Source: Incumbomyces delicatus | Taxonomy: Eukaryota > Ascomycota > Eurotiomycetes > Chaetothyriales > Trichomeriaceae | Direction: 5' to 3' | NCBI GenBank assembly: GCA_017655985.1 | Contig: JACJVS010000002.1 | Coordinates: 2,232,001 to 2,296,000 of the forward strand | Length of the DNA stretch: 64,000 bases | Part shown: in pieces, positions 31,802 through 43,377 of the stretch | How positions within the stretch are numbered: position 1 is the stretch's first letter | How the letters are laid out: every line of letters starts with the position of its first letter | Notes under the pieces: generated by a model | Databases searched by the model: none | Told to the model about the DNA's origin: nothing | What the model saw: only the letters and a program-made list of their open reading frames with translations | Position numbers and translations under genes: made by a program

Positions 31802-33469
31802 CTACAGTTCATGCTCACTCTGCTGTACTTCATTGTACATCTCGTCTATCTTCTCCGCACGGCCTTCCTTGACACGTAGATTGAAGTCGAAATGCGTAGG
31901 GCCACCGATGACATTGGAGTTGCGATTTTCCGCATCTGGCCAGATCTTCTCGCCTGTTGAAGGATCAACGTTCGGCAGCAAATCAAAATTCTGCACCAGA
32001 CTTCCGCAAGCGATTAGCAGCTCGGCCTCGGTCAGCTCTACACCTGGACATACTCTCCTCCCAGAGCCAAAGCCGCTGAAGCCCATGAGTCTTGGGTGGA
32101 CGGTGAGTGGTTCTTGATAGGACGGGTATTCTGGCTCGAGCCAGCGGGCAGGGTTGTATTTGGTCGGTTCAGGATACACTTCAGGGTTGTGTGACAGTGC
32201 CTGCTCGATGATGTGGACAACGCTTCCCTTGGGGATGAAGTAGCCCTCGTACTCGTCATCCTCAGTCACCAGGCGAGGAACTCCAAGAGGGACGGGCGGC
32301 TTCCACCGCAGGCACTCTTTGATGCACGCTCGCAAGATCGGGAGATTCGGTGAATCCGAAAGATCGACGTTTCTGCCCGAGCCGACGACTTCCTCCACCT
32401 CTTTTTGGACTTTTTCTTGCCACTCGGGGTGCAGGGTCATGACCAGCATGAAGGTGTAAAGTGGTGCGCCAATAGTGAAGATGGCCATAGTGGCAAGCAT
32501 TCCAATGGCGTAGGCGGCTTCGCTCTCGGGAAAGCCGAAGTCTGCTGGTGTCCCGTTTGGACTGTTCTTTGCGGCCTCTACTCTTTCAAAATACGTTCGC
32601 GCGTAGGAATGCTGAGCTCCAGTGCCGTCCGTAAGTGATCGTTTAGCTCGGGCCAGCTCACTCACCCACAGTTCCCGTTCCCGTTCCCTGCGTTCACGAA
32701 CCCATCGTTTCGAACCATTCAACCACTCTGGAAGATGGATCAAGAAGGGAAAAATGTTCATGGCAGGACCGGCAGCGGTCGGCGAAATCTGCGGGATGAA
32801 TTCGTGTGCGTTTCGGGAATGTCTGAGGGCTTCGGATGGGTTGCCGTAGCACAGTCGAGAGGAGATGCGTGAGGTGAAGAGGTCCGTCTGTGCGAAATGG
32901 TCTTGCGGCTTCTCCACGAGGTTGTAGAGAAAGCGTATGACCTCGGACTGAATGATTCCGTAATAGTTGTGTTGATGTGCAGCTGAGAAGACGGTGTGCG
33001 CAAAACGACGTTGACGGCGCCAATGGTCATCATTCTCGTTTAGCGCAAGGTATTGACCCCCTTTATCGGCTCCTGGGATGGCCGCAATCTCTGGTCGAGA
33101 CGAGTACTTTGCGGCTCGTTTCACAAGCAATTCTTTCGCAATATTTGCGTCACCAATCCAAATATGCTGCTGGCCGTAAGCCACCAAGCTAAACATTTTG
33201 TTGTAGTTGTTGGAAAATTCGTGCATCGTTTTCCATGGTGCGAAAGCGTTGACACCATGAAGTCTGCCAAGGAACGGAATGGTAGATATCGGGCCTGGGA
33301 CCCGTTTGAGACCTTTCGGAGGCCTATCGTGAAGGTAAAGATACTTGTAAACGAACTTGTACAACAACGTCAAGACAAGTATAGAGGTTGTAAGGAGTGA
33401 AGGATGTGAAACAATAGTGGCAATCATTGAAACTCTTTGCTCTCTTTCGAGAAGGGTTGACTCCGACAT
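31802..33469 (-). CDS. Cytochrome P450 with atypical I-helix
   Basis: Intronless, 555 residues from the ATG at 33469; the frame extends upstream but without an ATG. An N-terminal membrane anchor (hydrophobic LLTTSILVLTLLYKFVY) is followed by the Pro-rich hinge (RVPGPISTIPFLG). The ExxR helix is ECLRW, the PERF-like region is PARWLEPEY, and the heme loop FGSGRRVCPGVEL carries the thiolate Cys at about residue 473. The I-helix segment reads FTIGAPLYTF, where most P450s have [AG]Gx[DE]T[TS]; the acid-alcohol pair is therefore absent. The heme, ExxR and anchor features are intact, so this is not simply a broken gene. It belongs to the fungal ER monooxygenase clan; substrate unknown. No neighbouring synthase that would make a secondary-metabolite cluster is seen. 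Confidence 0.92.
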   Translation of the reverse strand: MSESTLLEREQRVSMIATIVSHPSLLTTSILVLTLLYKFVYKYLYLHDRPPKGLKRVPGPISTIPFLGRLHGVNAFAPWKTMHEFSNNYNKMFSLVAYGQQHIWIGDANIAKELLVKRAAKYSSRPEIAAIPGADKGGQYLALNENDDHWRRQRRFAHTVFSAAHQHNYYGIIQSEVIRFLYNLVEKPQDHFAQTDLFTSRISSRLCYGNPSEALRHSRNAHEFIPQISPTAAGPAMNIFPFLIHLPEWLNGSKRWVRERRERERELWVSELARAKRSLTDGTGAQHSYARTYFERVEAAKNSPNGTPADFGFPESEAAYAIGMLATMAIFTIGAPLYTFMLVMTLHPEWQEKVQKEVEEVVGSGRNVDLSDSPNLPILRACIKECLRWKPPVPLGVPRLVTEDDEYEGYFIPKGSVVHIIEQALSHNPEVYPEPTKYNPARWLEPEYPSYQEPLTVHPRLMGFSGFGSGRRVCPGVELTEAELLIACGSLVQNFDLLPNVDPSTGEKIWPDAENRNSNVIGGPTHFDFNLRVKEGRAEKIDEMYNEVQQSEHEL

Positions 33470-35199
33470 GGTTACTTCTAGCAAAGGAGTGCTTCGAGAA
33501 ACTTGTTTTGTGTGTTTCGACACTGTCGTAATTGATGGTAGTGTGTGCTTGCATCTTGAGAATACGATGTTGATATAGTCACTCCGACTCTTGGCTCATA
33601 CACCCCCCCAAGCCAACATGCAAGCTATTCTTGGTTCCAAGAGAAAGAGGCCGCAACACTTCTCACATCTCTATACCTAGGTACCCATTCGCAAGTACCC
33701 GTTTTGGTCGATAGTGTCGGTCGCCTTGTTGCGCTAACTACAATTGGTAGCAGGTGGAGCAGCAATGTTAGTATTCGAAGTTCTTGCAACACTTGTTCAG
33801 CCAATGAACGACTATTTAAACACAGCCTTGTCCTGCAGACTGACGCCACAACAACAGCCCTGATGGGAAGCTACTTGCTCAGCGAATTGCCTGATCCGGA
33901 AGCTGCAATCCTGTTTTAAGTAAAGCTTTAGAAATTGGAGCTGAGGCAATGTTAGCCTTGCCTCCGTGGAAAAACGATTTAAAACAAAAGTGCGTGCTAA
34001 GCGACTTGATTGCTTTATATGTCTACCACTGGTTTATTCCCTGAAATTAAATCACTTGGTCAAGGAATTCAAGGCGACAGCGTGTGCACCCAGGTATGTT
34101 CGCCTATGCCTAGGCTAGCGTTCGGAATTCGACTCAAGTGACCGGACGTCAATCGTACGAAAACGGTTGAATTGCTCCAGCATTGAACTTGGCAATCCTT
34201 CTTCTTGTTAGTGTTTGGCTCCAAGTTGAGGCCGCTACAGAGTAATATGAACATGGGCTCTTGGGGTCCAGCTTGAGGAAGCGGTCTCAGTAACATGATG
34301 TCCCCACCTGAAAAATTTCATTCTAGCAAGGGTACTAGGGTTCGACGGAGGGCAGGTAAGATTATCTAGATAAGTTTTCCCATGAGACGCTTGTTAGTCA
34401 TTTGCCACTGTCTCGAGCGTCAAGCACGACAAAGACAAGAAGATAGACGGGACGAGATGGGACCCTGAGGTTCTGACTTTCTTTCCTTGCGCTGCAGACA
34501 CCTGGGTAGGACAATGTTCTTAACGTTTTGAAGTTTGTTGCCTTTTCAAGATTTCCTAAGAAGGCCTCAATTTGGACCACCAAATAGCCAGTGCTCGCAG
34601 AACGCATCGAATCTTGCACGAATTGACGGTCGCATGTACATCATCACCATGCACCGCAGACTGTATTTTGTAGGTTACGTAGACTAGGTAGGAAATCGCG
34701 TCTGTATCTACCACTCAAAGCTGATACAAAAGGAATGAACGAGGGAGGTCATACCGTAAGAGCTGGGTACTCTTTTAACCCAGGCACGTGTCAGCTTACA
34801 TAATTACTCGGCCAAGGCTAGACAGTGGGATGACGTTGGTCAGGACTCGTGCCTGCTCCCCGACGCGTTTAGCCACGAGCACCACCAGACTCGCAGGTGT
34901 GGCGCAACCAAATGATGGACCAGGTAGCAGTCAGAAACGCTTTAGAGCAACAAATGGTGCCTGGATAACATTGGTTTCGCCTGCTAATTGTAATTGCTGC
35001 GCGTCACTTGACCATCGAGTGTTCTTTCATCTTCCACGACCGCGCCTGAGCACTGATTTGAGTTGAGCTTGCCGTCGTCCTCCACTCCGTCGCTCCACCA
35101 GAAGTCCGTCGTCTCGCCCACCCTCCCTGAACGCTAACTCTTCCGTCAAATGCTGCCCTAGACCTCTGCAGTCTTGTCTTGCTGACTGGAAAGCCCACC
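33470..35199. other. Long divergent intergenic region
   Basis: About 1.7 kb between the P450 (minus) and Npl4 (plus). Open frames here are short and featureless. A TACCTAGGTA palindrome occurs at 33674-33683. The last ~200 bases, C-rich and pyrimidine-biased, are probably the Npl4 leader. Confidence 0.5.
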
Positions 35200-37176
35200 A
35201 TGTTGCTGCGGTTCGAGTCAAAGAATGGGCAATTTCGACTGAATGCCGACGCCACGGACACTTTTGAGTCTCTCACCTCCAGGATCCTCGACAATCTGCC
35301 GCCCACCACCGACGCATCGTCGATAGTATTGAGTCCGAAGCCTGTCAGCAGCACCCCAGCACCGGGACGTGAGCGTCAACTTGCCGGGATACCGCACGTA
35401 CAAATAGGCGAGGTGGGGCTAAAACATGGCGACAAGCTGTTCGTCGGCTTCAGAGAGCAGTCGCACTTGTCGAACGGCCATGCTATAGATCCCGATCCCG
35501 ATCCACAGCCCACGAAAGAGGCGAGGAGGCTGAATGGCCAAATAGTCATACCAGACACACCCGCCGTCCAACAGCCCGCGATCACATCCCCCAAGTTAAT
35601 CAAGAGTCCGTGGGAATCGGTCAAGCAATCGCCCCTCGACGACCGCCTTGACAAGCTCGATGGCAAAATAAGGAGGCCGAGGGATCAAAAGATGTGCAGG
35701 CATGGGCCCAAGGGCATGTGCGATTATTGCCAGCCCCTGGAACCCTACGACGCAAAATACCTGGCTGATAAAAAGGTCAAGCACACTTCCTTCCATTCAC
35801 ATCTCCGAAAGATCAATTCCGCCACGAATAAACCAGAGCTGAAGAGCTCCTACATGCCCCCATTATCAGAGCCGTACTACCGCGTCCGAAAAGACTGCCC
35901 CTCGGGGCACCCAGCTTGGCCCGAGGGCATTTGCACCAAATGCCAGCCGAGCGCCATCACGCTGCAGCCACAGACTTTTCGAATGGTCGACCACGTCGAG
36001 TTTGCCGACGCACGAATGGTGGACAGGTTGATTGATTTCTGGAGAAAGTCTGGGAGCCAGCGGCTAGGCTTCTTGTATGGACGCTACACCGAGTATGACC
36101 AGGTTCCGCTGGGTATCAAAGCCGTGGTTGAAGCCATATACGAGCCTCCACAGATGTGCGAAGTCGACGGAGTCACCTTACTGGACTGGCCCAACGAAAA
36201 AGAAGTCGACACTCTCGCGAACCGCTGCGGCTTGGAACGAGTCGGTGTCATCTTCACCGACCTGCTGTCGCCACCTGATGCTCCAGGCCAAGCAACCTGC
36301 AGAAGACACATCGACTCGTATTTCCTCTCTTCCCTCGAAATCGCCTTTGCTGCCCGCTATCAAGCAAAATATCCCAAACCCACCAAATGGAGCGAGACGG
36401 GCTATTACGGCTCGAATTTTGTCACCTGCGTCGTCACTGGCGACGAGGACCAAGCGATTACCATTACGGCCTATCAAGCATCCAACTCGGCGGTCGAGAT
36501 GGTCCGCGCTGACATCGTCGAGCCGTCTGCAGATCCTGCAGTCATGCTGGTGCAGAATGAGGACGACGAGGCAGTACAGAGCAAGAATCGTTACATACCG
36601 GAGGTCTTCTACCGACGCATCAATGAATATGGCGCCAATGTGCAGGAGAATGCCAAACCCAGCTTTCCAGTTGAATACTTGCTAGTCTCGCTAACCGCCG
36701 GCATGCCCATTAACCCGCAGCCTCTGTTCATCAGCAACGTGTTCCCCATCGAAAATCGCGAAGCCATCGCCGAAGGTCAAGACCCGAGGAAAGTATCACA
36801 ACAGCTCAACAACTCACACGTCGCACCCGTACAAGCAATTTCGGATTTCCACCTCCTGGCCTTCATCCAAGGGATGGGAGTCCTGAACAAGGTAAGTAGT
36901 GACTGCTTCAAGCCCAACCTTGCTGACCAGCTTTCTTTGTAGGACGAAGAAGCACTGTTGTGCAAAGCGGCTACGGCACATGATCAGACCGACGCAATGC
37001 AGCTCTCCCACTCTTCGGGCTGGCAAACTCTAATGGCAATATTGGAGTCGTATGGTGAGCGGCCCTTGAAGCGTTCCTGGCCCGTGGACGGCGACAATCA
37101 GTCTTCTTCTCGTGCAGGTACCCCTTCGGAGCACCTTGCTAAGAGGTTTAAACAGGCGGCTAGCATTCGAACATGA
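35200..37176 (+). CDS. npl4: Nuclear protein localization protein 4 (Npl4), Cdc48 cofactor
   Basis: Exons 35200..36891 and 36943..37176 (51-nt intron, GTAAGT...TAG) give 641 residues. The start MLLRFESKNGQFRLNA is the conserved beginning of the ubiquitin-like domain; an alternative ATG seven codons upstream is not conserved. Two zinc-binding clusters are seen: CRHGPKGMCDYC near residue 166 and CPSGHPAWPEGICTKC near 233. They are followed by the MPN domain (MVDHVEFADARMVDRLIDFW, about 265 onward), which lacks a JAMM metalloprotease signature, as in Npl4 generally. With Ufd1 it recruits ubiquitylated substrates to the AAA ATPase Cdc48/p97 for unfolding, in ER-associated degradation and chromatin extraction. 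The C-terminal region has a basic, Ser-rich tail not found in all homologues. Confidence 0.95.
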
Positions 37177-38718
37177 CTTCCACCTTCACGCGCGTCCTCA
37201 TGACAAGATACTTCCCGGTATCCACAACAAGGAGGTCTATTTCCCAAAGTCCCCAAACGCGTGTGACAAACAACGGGTTACCAAATGCATTACATTCATG
37301 CCGGTTGGCTTCCGCAAGCCACATCGATCATACAGTAGAGTGTCGGAGGGCTCAGGATGGGCCGTGGTTGGGTATGGTGATCTTCAAAAGTGGATATCAC
37401 GGACATAAGTGGAGAGTTACAACGCAGATGATCACCGCTTTTTAAGTTTGAAGACACATCATTGCGCTTGCTTTCTGAGCTTTGCGGCGAGCAGTGTATG
37501 TAAGCAGGTGCCAGGTGCCAGGTGGAAGCGCGTGACGGCTGTAGCACGAATTAGTAGTAGGGCGTGTCGAAACTACATTCCTATTTTGGATTGACATTAC
37601 GACAGCATTAACTAATAATCCCTACCCAAAGATAAGAGCGCGTGCCAGCCAGGGTGTCGAGAGGACACGAAGCATTCGGCGGATTTGCAGTTGGTGGATG
37701 CATTTGGGGTGTTCTAGAAAGAAGCCACTGAAGCACGGGCACTTGGCTTGAAAGACGATCATGGCAGCCGAGAATGGTGGCGAATGAAGTGGGAAAAGAA
37801 GCAACGTCCGGCTGGGGATGCCCATGCGGCAAAGCTTCTAGAAGCACGCTCGCCGGCCGAAGTCACGAGCAATGGCTGGCGATCCTCAGCGGGTATTCGC
37901 TCACGGTCTTGCCCTATTCCTTCTTGATCCATGGATCATCCAAATACCCCAGCCACGCTCTGCTAGACGGTGTGTTATTGGCCGGTACTCCACATCTCCC
38001 AGGGCCTGCTGGGCGCTATCGCCGCGTTCTCCTATGTACTAAGTGTGCTGGTGGTCCTACGTGCTAAATGCCTCGAGAAATAGCGGAGCCGGGCTGTTCC
38101 TGCGATGCAGTGCTTCGCACCTCGCCGTTCAAGTTCACCTTGACGACCTTCTCGAGCCCACATCAATCGTCCACACCTCATTCTCTCCACCATAGCCAAC
38201 GAGCCGCTGCAGACCCATCGCATCACCAACAAACACTTCATATCATCATCCACCACCGTCACCCTTTAGCTATCCGACCGGCCCATTGGTCCAGTCTTCT
38301 TCGAGTGTTCCGCAAGTCGGTCGCAACTGCCACAAAATCGAGACGCCAAAAGCTTACCGCAACTTGCCGCTGCGGCTTCGACGTTCAACTTTGAGTTAAG
38401 ACTCCAAGGTTGCACCTTCTCAAGTTGAAGCCATTGCTCTGAGTTCTTTCGATTCTCTCCGAATCCGTGCCTGATTCCTTTCGAACCTGGTTGTAGGACC
38501 TCGCCAGTGCCCCCCGCTTGTGTAGCCGATTCCCACCTCCACGAGCTTCTATCACTTCACCGACAACACCAATTGGGGTAACATCAGCGAATCCTCAAGG
38601 CCGATAGTTCCGCCTGCCGAAAAACCGCCTCGATGAGCTAGTTACTTCGACGACGACATGCTCAACATCGACCTTTAGACCGACCAGCTTCACATTCAGC
38701 AACATCGTCTCTGGCTCG
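37177..38718. other. Intergenic region and probable long 5' leader of the phosphodiesterase gene
   Basis: About 1.5 kb. From about 38120 the DNA becomes rich in CA, CT and TC words (for example CATCATCCACCACC), the composition of long fungal 5' untranslated leaders. It leads without interruption to the ATG at 38719. No conserved coding sequence was recognised. Confidence 0.5.
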
Positions 38719-41700
38719 ATGGATCCCTCCGCGTGTCGGGTTCTCTACATCGACGAAAGGTTCAACACTGAAAGATGGATTTCGCGAGATGGTCTTGGTC
38801 CGTCAAGCTATGAAAGAAGAAGACCATCCACGGCAGACTTTGGGGACTTGCCACCCGATCTGCAGGCAAATGTAAATGCCTTTCTCAACGTCTTCAATCA
38901 AGGTATGCAGGCTCTGAATTCGCGGTGTTCACGCCAACTAACACGACTATAGTCTTTGTATGTAGATCGGGCCGAACCTTTTCGAGCAAGCTCGCCGAAA
39001 TCCACGACAACGTCAGCACCGACTGCACCCCCATCCTGGCCTGCTTCGATGTCGGCTCTGGCAAGAAACATGATATACACTCGAAATCACGTCTTCGCCT
39101 GGCCCCTGAGTGCGAGTCGCCCCTTCCTACACCCGGACTGTTGCGGAGAGAGCTCACCTTCTCTTCCGAAGCCGACGAGTCATACGGTCTGCAGCTGCTG
39201 TCAAGGATAGCCTCGGACCTACAAGTAGAAGAGGGAGCCAAGCTCATCATACCAGTAGCTATTGTCCAACCGCAGCGGCATGATTCACATGATCAATCCG
39301 CCAGACACCACGTGAACAGAGATGAAGTCTCCCGAGCACCCTACGGCAGGGAGACGGAGCCCGCAGTGCTGACCGACTCCTCCGATACCATTGACCCACA
39401 GCAAATGCTGCAGTGCTTGGATGCTGGTGCACTTGATGTGATCAAGAGCCCTCTGGACAAGGCAGCCATCATGGGCTTGACCGTTCATGCTTATCGGATC
39501 TACAAGAGCGCAAAGGCAGAGCAATCCCATTACATGTCCAAGGCCCGTGGTCGTGGCAGAAAGCAATCCTGGGTTGGAGTGGACGAAGAAAAGCCATATG
39601 CCTACCTCAGAGAAGCCATGGTAAGGAAGCTGCTAAAAGGAATATGTGATCCTCAGGAATTCATCGAGGACTACCAACACCGCGATCTATACATTGAACC
39701 ACATCGAGAAACATTTGTGTCTGAGCAGGTTGGAAAATGGAGCTACAGTGGGTCCGAGTTCAGCGACGATGAGCTCGTCTACGCAGGCTATTACATTCTC
39801 AATCACGCTCTCACCATGCCAGAGGTTAGCAAATGGCGGATGCCAAAAGGTATGTCTACCCTGATTTGCCAGTATCATGCTGACCTGCCTCAGACGACCT
39901 CCTTCATTTCATGCAGGGCTGTAGAGTGGCATACAATTCTTTTGTGCTGTACCACAACTTTAAGCACGCAGTCGATGTGCTTCAGTCTACATTCTACTTC
40001 CTGTTGCAGATCGGCGTCCTCCCGCCATATCCGGAAGGTTCCGAACCCGCGAAACATGCGACCGACAAATCGCCTATAGCCAAATTGCTTGGGCCCTTCG
40101 AAGCTCTCACACTCTTGATCTCAGCCATTGGTCACGATGTCGGACATCCGGGAGTGAACAACATGTTCTTGGTGAAACTGAATGCACCGCTCGCACAACT
40201 GTACAACGATACGTCTGTGCTCGAAGCCTTTCACTGTGCCGCGTACTCTCAAATCTTACGCAGACATTGGTCGACTGTATTCCACGACAATGCAATTCGG
40301 AAACTGATGATTAGTTCAATTCTAGCCACAGACATGGGCTGCCACTCTGACTACATGCAACAGCTAGGCCATCTACAGGAGAGGATTCATGAAAGCAAAG
40401 TCACCGATGGGTGGACGCCTAAGGATCGGGACACCTACCGAATTCTGGCTTGCGGTCTCCTAATCAAGTGTGCCGACATTAGCAATGTTGCGCGCCCTTG
40501 GGCCGTTGCTGAGAAATGGACGTACAAGTTGCAGGATGAATTTGCCCATCAGGGAGAAATGGAACGAAGCATCGGTATGGAGACGACGCTGTTCGGCGGT
40601 CCACCCGAGATTGGTAACATGCTGAAGCTGGCAAATGGCCAAATAGGTTTCATGACTATTTTTGCCCACCCACTGTTTGCCAATGTTTCGGATATCATCC
40701 CAGCCATGAACTTTGCTGCGGAAGAGATCCTTGTAAACAAAGGTGTGTGGTTCACCCGAGCAGAACATGAAAAGCAAACCAGGATGCTCAACAAACTGGG
40801 AGGCACTCGAGACGGTGGAGTTAGTCCTCGGTCGCAGAGCCCTGTCGATCCTCAGAGGAAACCGCAATCTCCACAATCCCCTTTGAGAAGCAGCATGAAC
40901 GCCGACACGGAGCTATCAGCGAAGGACAGGGAAAATCGAAATCACCCCTCCAGTACTGATTCATCACTCAAACAAGTGCAAGGTATTACAACTCCACCTA
41001 CCTCGAACCCTGAATCCGTGGGCAAGTTTTCTGGTAACCCGAGCTCCTTTTCACAGAGCAACAATTCTCTGCCGAATGGTGTGACACAAAGGTCGGAGTC
41101 TCAAAGCGCCACGCCCCGACAATTATCCGGCGCTCCTGTTTCAAGCTCACCCCATTCCATCAGCGATGTTGAGTTGTCCAATAAAGAACGAGACAATGTA
41201 GCCTCGATGCGAGCAGGGACCGATGACCTGCCTGTGGAGGAAACTCAGACTGCTCAAGAGGATGGCTCAAAAGATTCTGCGAAGGAGACACTGGCAGCAT
41301 TCAAATTTGCAACTTCTGATGTGAATGAACCGGTAAGAGCATACGATCCGGATGCGAATCATCCCCCCGTACAGATGGGCGCCCGAGCTAGTGCTCCTCA
41401 GAACGACATGGACCGCGAACGGATAAAATCGAGCATAGCTGCTGTAGAAGGTGATGTCAACCCAGCAGAGATGGTGCCGAGGACCGAGCAAGATTCTCAT
41501 CAACGAGATGGTGGTGACGTTACGCCAACTCAGTCTACAGAAAACACGACTTGGTCAACTGACAATAAGAGTGATGGTGGCCTGTCATCCCCTAAAATGA
41601 CCCAGAGTCGAACAGGCTCGAAAGGTCGTGCCACCAGCACCCCTATGTCACCACCCAGTCATTCATTCAGTTTGAGCAGCCAGAACAGCACAAGTCGGGA

Positions 41701-41896
41701 AGGCAGTAAGCAAGACTTCAGAACAGCAATTTTCGGCAATGGCGACAGTACTTCTGATGAGAAAAGGGATCGGAAGCTAAGTACAAAGACTCTTGGCAGG
41801 AAAAGATCCAAACTAAAGATGAATTTCCAGTTTTGGAAGAAGCGTGACTCTGAGAGGAGTCTGTCAGAGGAGAGTAAATCGCCTGTTCCTGCATAA
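38719..41896 (+). CDS. pde2: High-affinity 3',5'-cyclic nucleotide phosphodiesterase (Pde2/PdeH class)
   Basis: Exons 38719..38902, 38953..39849 and 39894..41896 (introns of 50 and 44 nt) give 1027 residues. The N-terminal ~300 residues contain a receiver-like stretch (LQCLDAGALDVIKSPLDK). The class I phosphodiesterase HD domain follows: YHNFKHAVDV (about 380), ISAIGHDVGHPGVNN (about 440), the metal-ligand Asp in KCADISNVARPW, and the substrate-binding region MTIFAHPLFANVSDI. The catalytic residues all look intact. The last ~350 residues are Ser/Thr/Pro-rich and disordered with many RxxS and SP sites, ending in a basic segment. The enzyme hydrolyses cAMP and so limits protein kinase A signalling in growth, sporulation and virulence-related development of fungi. 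The gene may have a long leader upstream. Confidence 0.95.
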
Positions 41897-43377
41897 ATAC
41901 AGTCTCCGAAACCTGGGCTCGACTTCGAGGGGTTCTATGGGGAAGTTGATGGCAAATAGAGCCTGTCTTTTCTTGTGGAATGAGACTGTAATCCACGGAG
42001 GTATTGAGTCTGCTTTCTATGACAAGACAAGTATCTCGGGGATTTTATGGCCATGGCACTGGCAAGCTAGGCCAACAACTGGCGTCAGCTGAATCAGTCC
42101 CAATCCTGGGTTTCTGCGATAAATTTGAGAAGAACTGGTTTGATGAAAGATGGCCTGATTTTACAAGGACGCAGAAGTAAATTGGGGATTGAGAGAACAG
42201 ACCGGAATAGATGACCAGGACGAGCTGATGACAAGTGAAGAAGGGCGATTGACACCATCCACAACCGGGGCTTAGGCATGATTTATAGCCAAGGTAACAC
42301 AATCCGCAGTACAGCGGCTTACTTTGCGCACTTCTGGGAGGAGGAATATTGTTCTGCCCATTTGTCCTTCCAGAGAAGGCGTGAATACTGGCAGTCCTAA
42401 ATGGATTTTTGCTTCATGTTCGAGTTGGAGTTCGCACGTACACGTCCACTACCGAGGGTGATTCAACGAAGGCACGGCTTGAATGAGGAAGCAGCGACGG
42501 AAAGCGGCACGATCTAGGTATGTACGGAGTATTCCAGATACATGTATGGGAAGGGGTTATTTAGGGGGAGCTGGGCACTGATGGCGATGTTGATTGTGAA
42601 TTGCGATATACGCTCGAAGATCTCTACTTTCTTTTTCCTTTTTCCCTCGATCATGGACAGCATGACCCAAAGTCAATTCTGTGGGCATCTTTTCGTTGAC
42701 AATTTTGTGTGATTTGCTTGCGTAGTGGGACCCCAAAGCCCTCGCCCTAGGACGCAACACGTCCAGTGGACACAACCTTGCAAGCCAGTGGCAAAGAACA
42801 ACGCTCACTCCTAGATGCAAATCGAGTCCCAAGGCTAGTAGACATACATGCAATGAACGCGAGGTTCGCGTCATATCCTTCCTTTCCCACCTTTCCATAC
42901 CCCTTTGACCCAGCTGCCGCATAACTAGGAGCAGTTTTTTTTTAAGTCTAATAAACACGCTCGCTCATACCAATCGTACAGAGACTGTCCAGTCCGGTCA
43001 GATCAGTAGGGCGAGTGAATTTTTCTCAGATCTGACGAGGGAGCACCTGTTCCTGTTAAATCGGGTGGATCGAGCACATCGCATTCAGAGGTATGTATGG
43101 ACAGCTTGTTTACGAGGGAGATGCGGTGAAAACAGGCAGAGGCCAGGTCAGGTCAGTCGTTCGTTGTGAACAATGCAGAAGGGATTTGTTGCAACGTGCC
43201 CTTGGAAAAGCTAGCAATTGGCTGTGAAAATCGCGACCTCTTCTTTGCCCGTGGTATCTCAAGCATCGCCTGATGCTGATGCGAGGTTGCAGAAGCAGGG
43301 ACAAGGTGACATAATGTACAGTATACACAAGACCGGTCAATTGGCTCATCAAAGTCCAATGAGTCGGGTACTGAACC
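41897..43377. other. Convergent intergenic region
   Basis: About 1.5 kb between the 3' ends of the phosphodiesterase and uS4m genes. It contains a T-tract near 42930 and a TACGGAGTA-type word near 42525. No gene recognised on either strand. Confidence 0.5.

Noticed and set aside
29906..34000. Secondary-metabolite cluster around the P450 and OYE genes
   Set aside because: No polyketide synthase, peptide synthetase, terpene cyclase, pathway transporter or regulator lies nearby; neighbours are housekeeping genes.
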